The notes under the pieces: model-generated
Databases searched by the model: none
Told to the model about the DNA's origin: nothing
Seen by the model: the letters and a program-made list of their open reading frames with translations, nothing else
DNA from: B120-G9 sp034659895
GTDB taxonomy: Bacteria > Zixibacteria > MSB-5A5 > GN15 > FEB-12
Reading direction: 5' to 3'
Assembly: GCA_034659895.1 (NCBI GenBank)
Contig: JAYEIF010000150.1
Location: forward strand, 1-12,159
Length of the DNA stretch: 12,159 nucleotides
Shown: positions 12,157 through 12,159 of the stretch, piece after piece
How the letters are laid out: each line of letters begins with the position of its first letter
Numbering within the stretch: the first letter of the stretch is position 1
Program-made: the position numbers and the translations under genes

Positions 12157-12159
12157 GAT

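Larger units (their letters stand above)
11736..12159. other. Gene-poor end region with inverted repeats
   Basis: No secure gene is present in these 424 bases. In order it holds the terminator hairpin at 11781-11805, inverted repeats built on GGTCAGC/GCTGACC (11809-11859), a doubtful minus-strand ORF, a degenerate copy of the CAACAAGCCC repeat on the minus strand (12016-12031), a perfect hairpin CCTGTC/GACAGG (12071-12087), and one full plus one partial unit of the TCGACTCCGCTC repeat (12112-12156). Confidence 0.7.

Overview
The window reads as bacterial chromosome from an uncultivated lineage, most likely recovered by metagenome assembly. The clues are a 100-base run of N flanked by an exact 127-base duplication, about 45% GC by eye, tRNA genes without an encoded CCA, a type A-like RNase P RNA, a two-polypeptide acyl-CoA mutase and a DRG-like GTPase with a TGS domain. 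A member of the FCB-type candidate phyla (for example Zixibacteria-like) would fit, but this is a guess from gene style; no 16S or other strong marker is present.

Positions 1-209 are intergenic and rich in short repeats: hairpin units with the conserved loop TCGACTCCGCTC and a TTTTTCAACAAGCC direct repeat. Positions 210-4629 hold a minus-strand acyl-CoA cluster, in transcription order: mutase catalytic subunit, cobalamin-binding subunit (interrupted by the scaffold gap), acyl-CoA dehydrogenase, and an MBL-fold hydrolase overlapping the dehydrogenase by 4 bases. Just upstream on the same strand are meaB, the GTPase chaperone of B12-dependent acyl-CoA mutases (4829-5776), and recJ (5791-7530). 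Together mutase, small subunit and MeaB make a complete adenosylcobalamin carbon-skeleton mutase system. The catalytic subunit carries the Phe/Gln pair of isobutyryl-CoA mutases rather than the Tyr/Arg pair of classical methylmalonyl-CoA mutases, so its substrate should not be assumed.

Positions 7561-10587 are an information-processing block, all on the minus strand: tRNA with CAU anticodon (probably Ile2), tRNA-Val(CAC), a leader with an intrinsic terminator, a coiled-coil/zinc-ribbon protein (COG1579 type), guaB (IMP dehydrogenase), and rnpB ending only 30 bases before recJ. The DRG-like GTPase (10740-11735) is divergent, on the plus strand; its promoter sits so close to the ATG that a leaderless mRNA is predicted. 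The last 424 bases hold a minus-strand intrinsic terminator, stacked inverted repeats, an unconvincing 82-codon ORF and further copies of the end repeats.

Most of the window is ordinary housekeeping and catabolic sequence. I found no convincing new defence or mobile system. The items most worth a second look are the mutase active-site signature, the covarying-stem repeat family, the non-canonical GTPase and the unassigned structured transcript end at 11780-11860.
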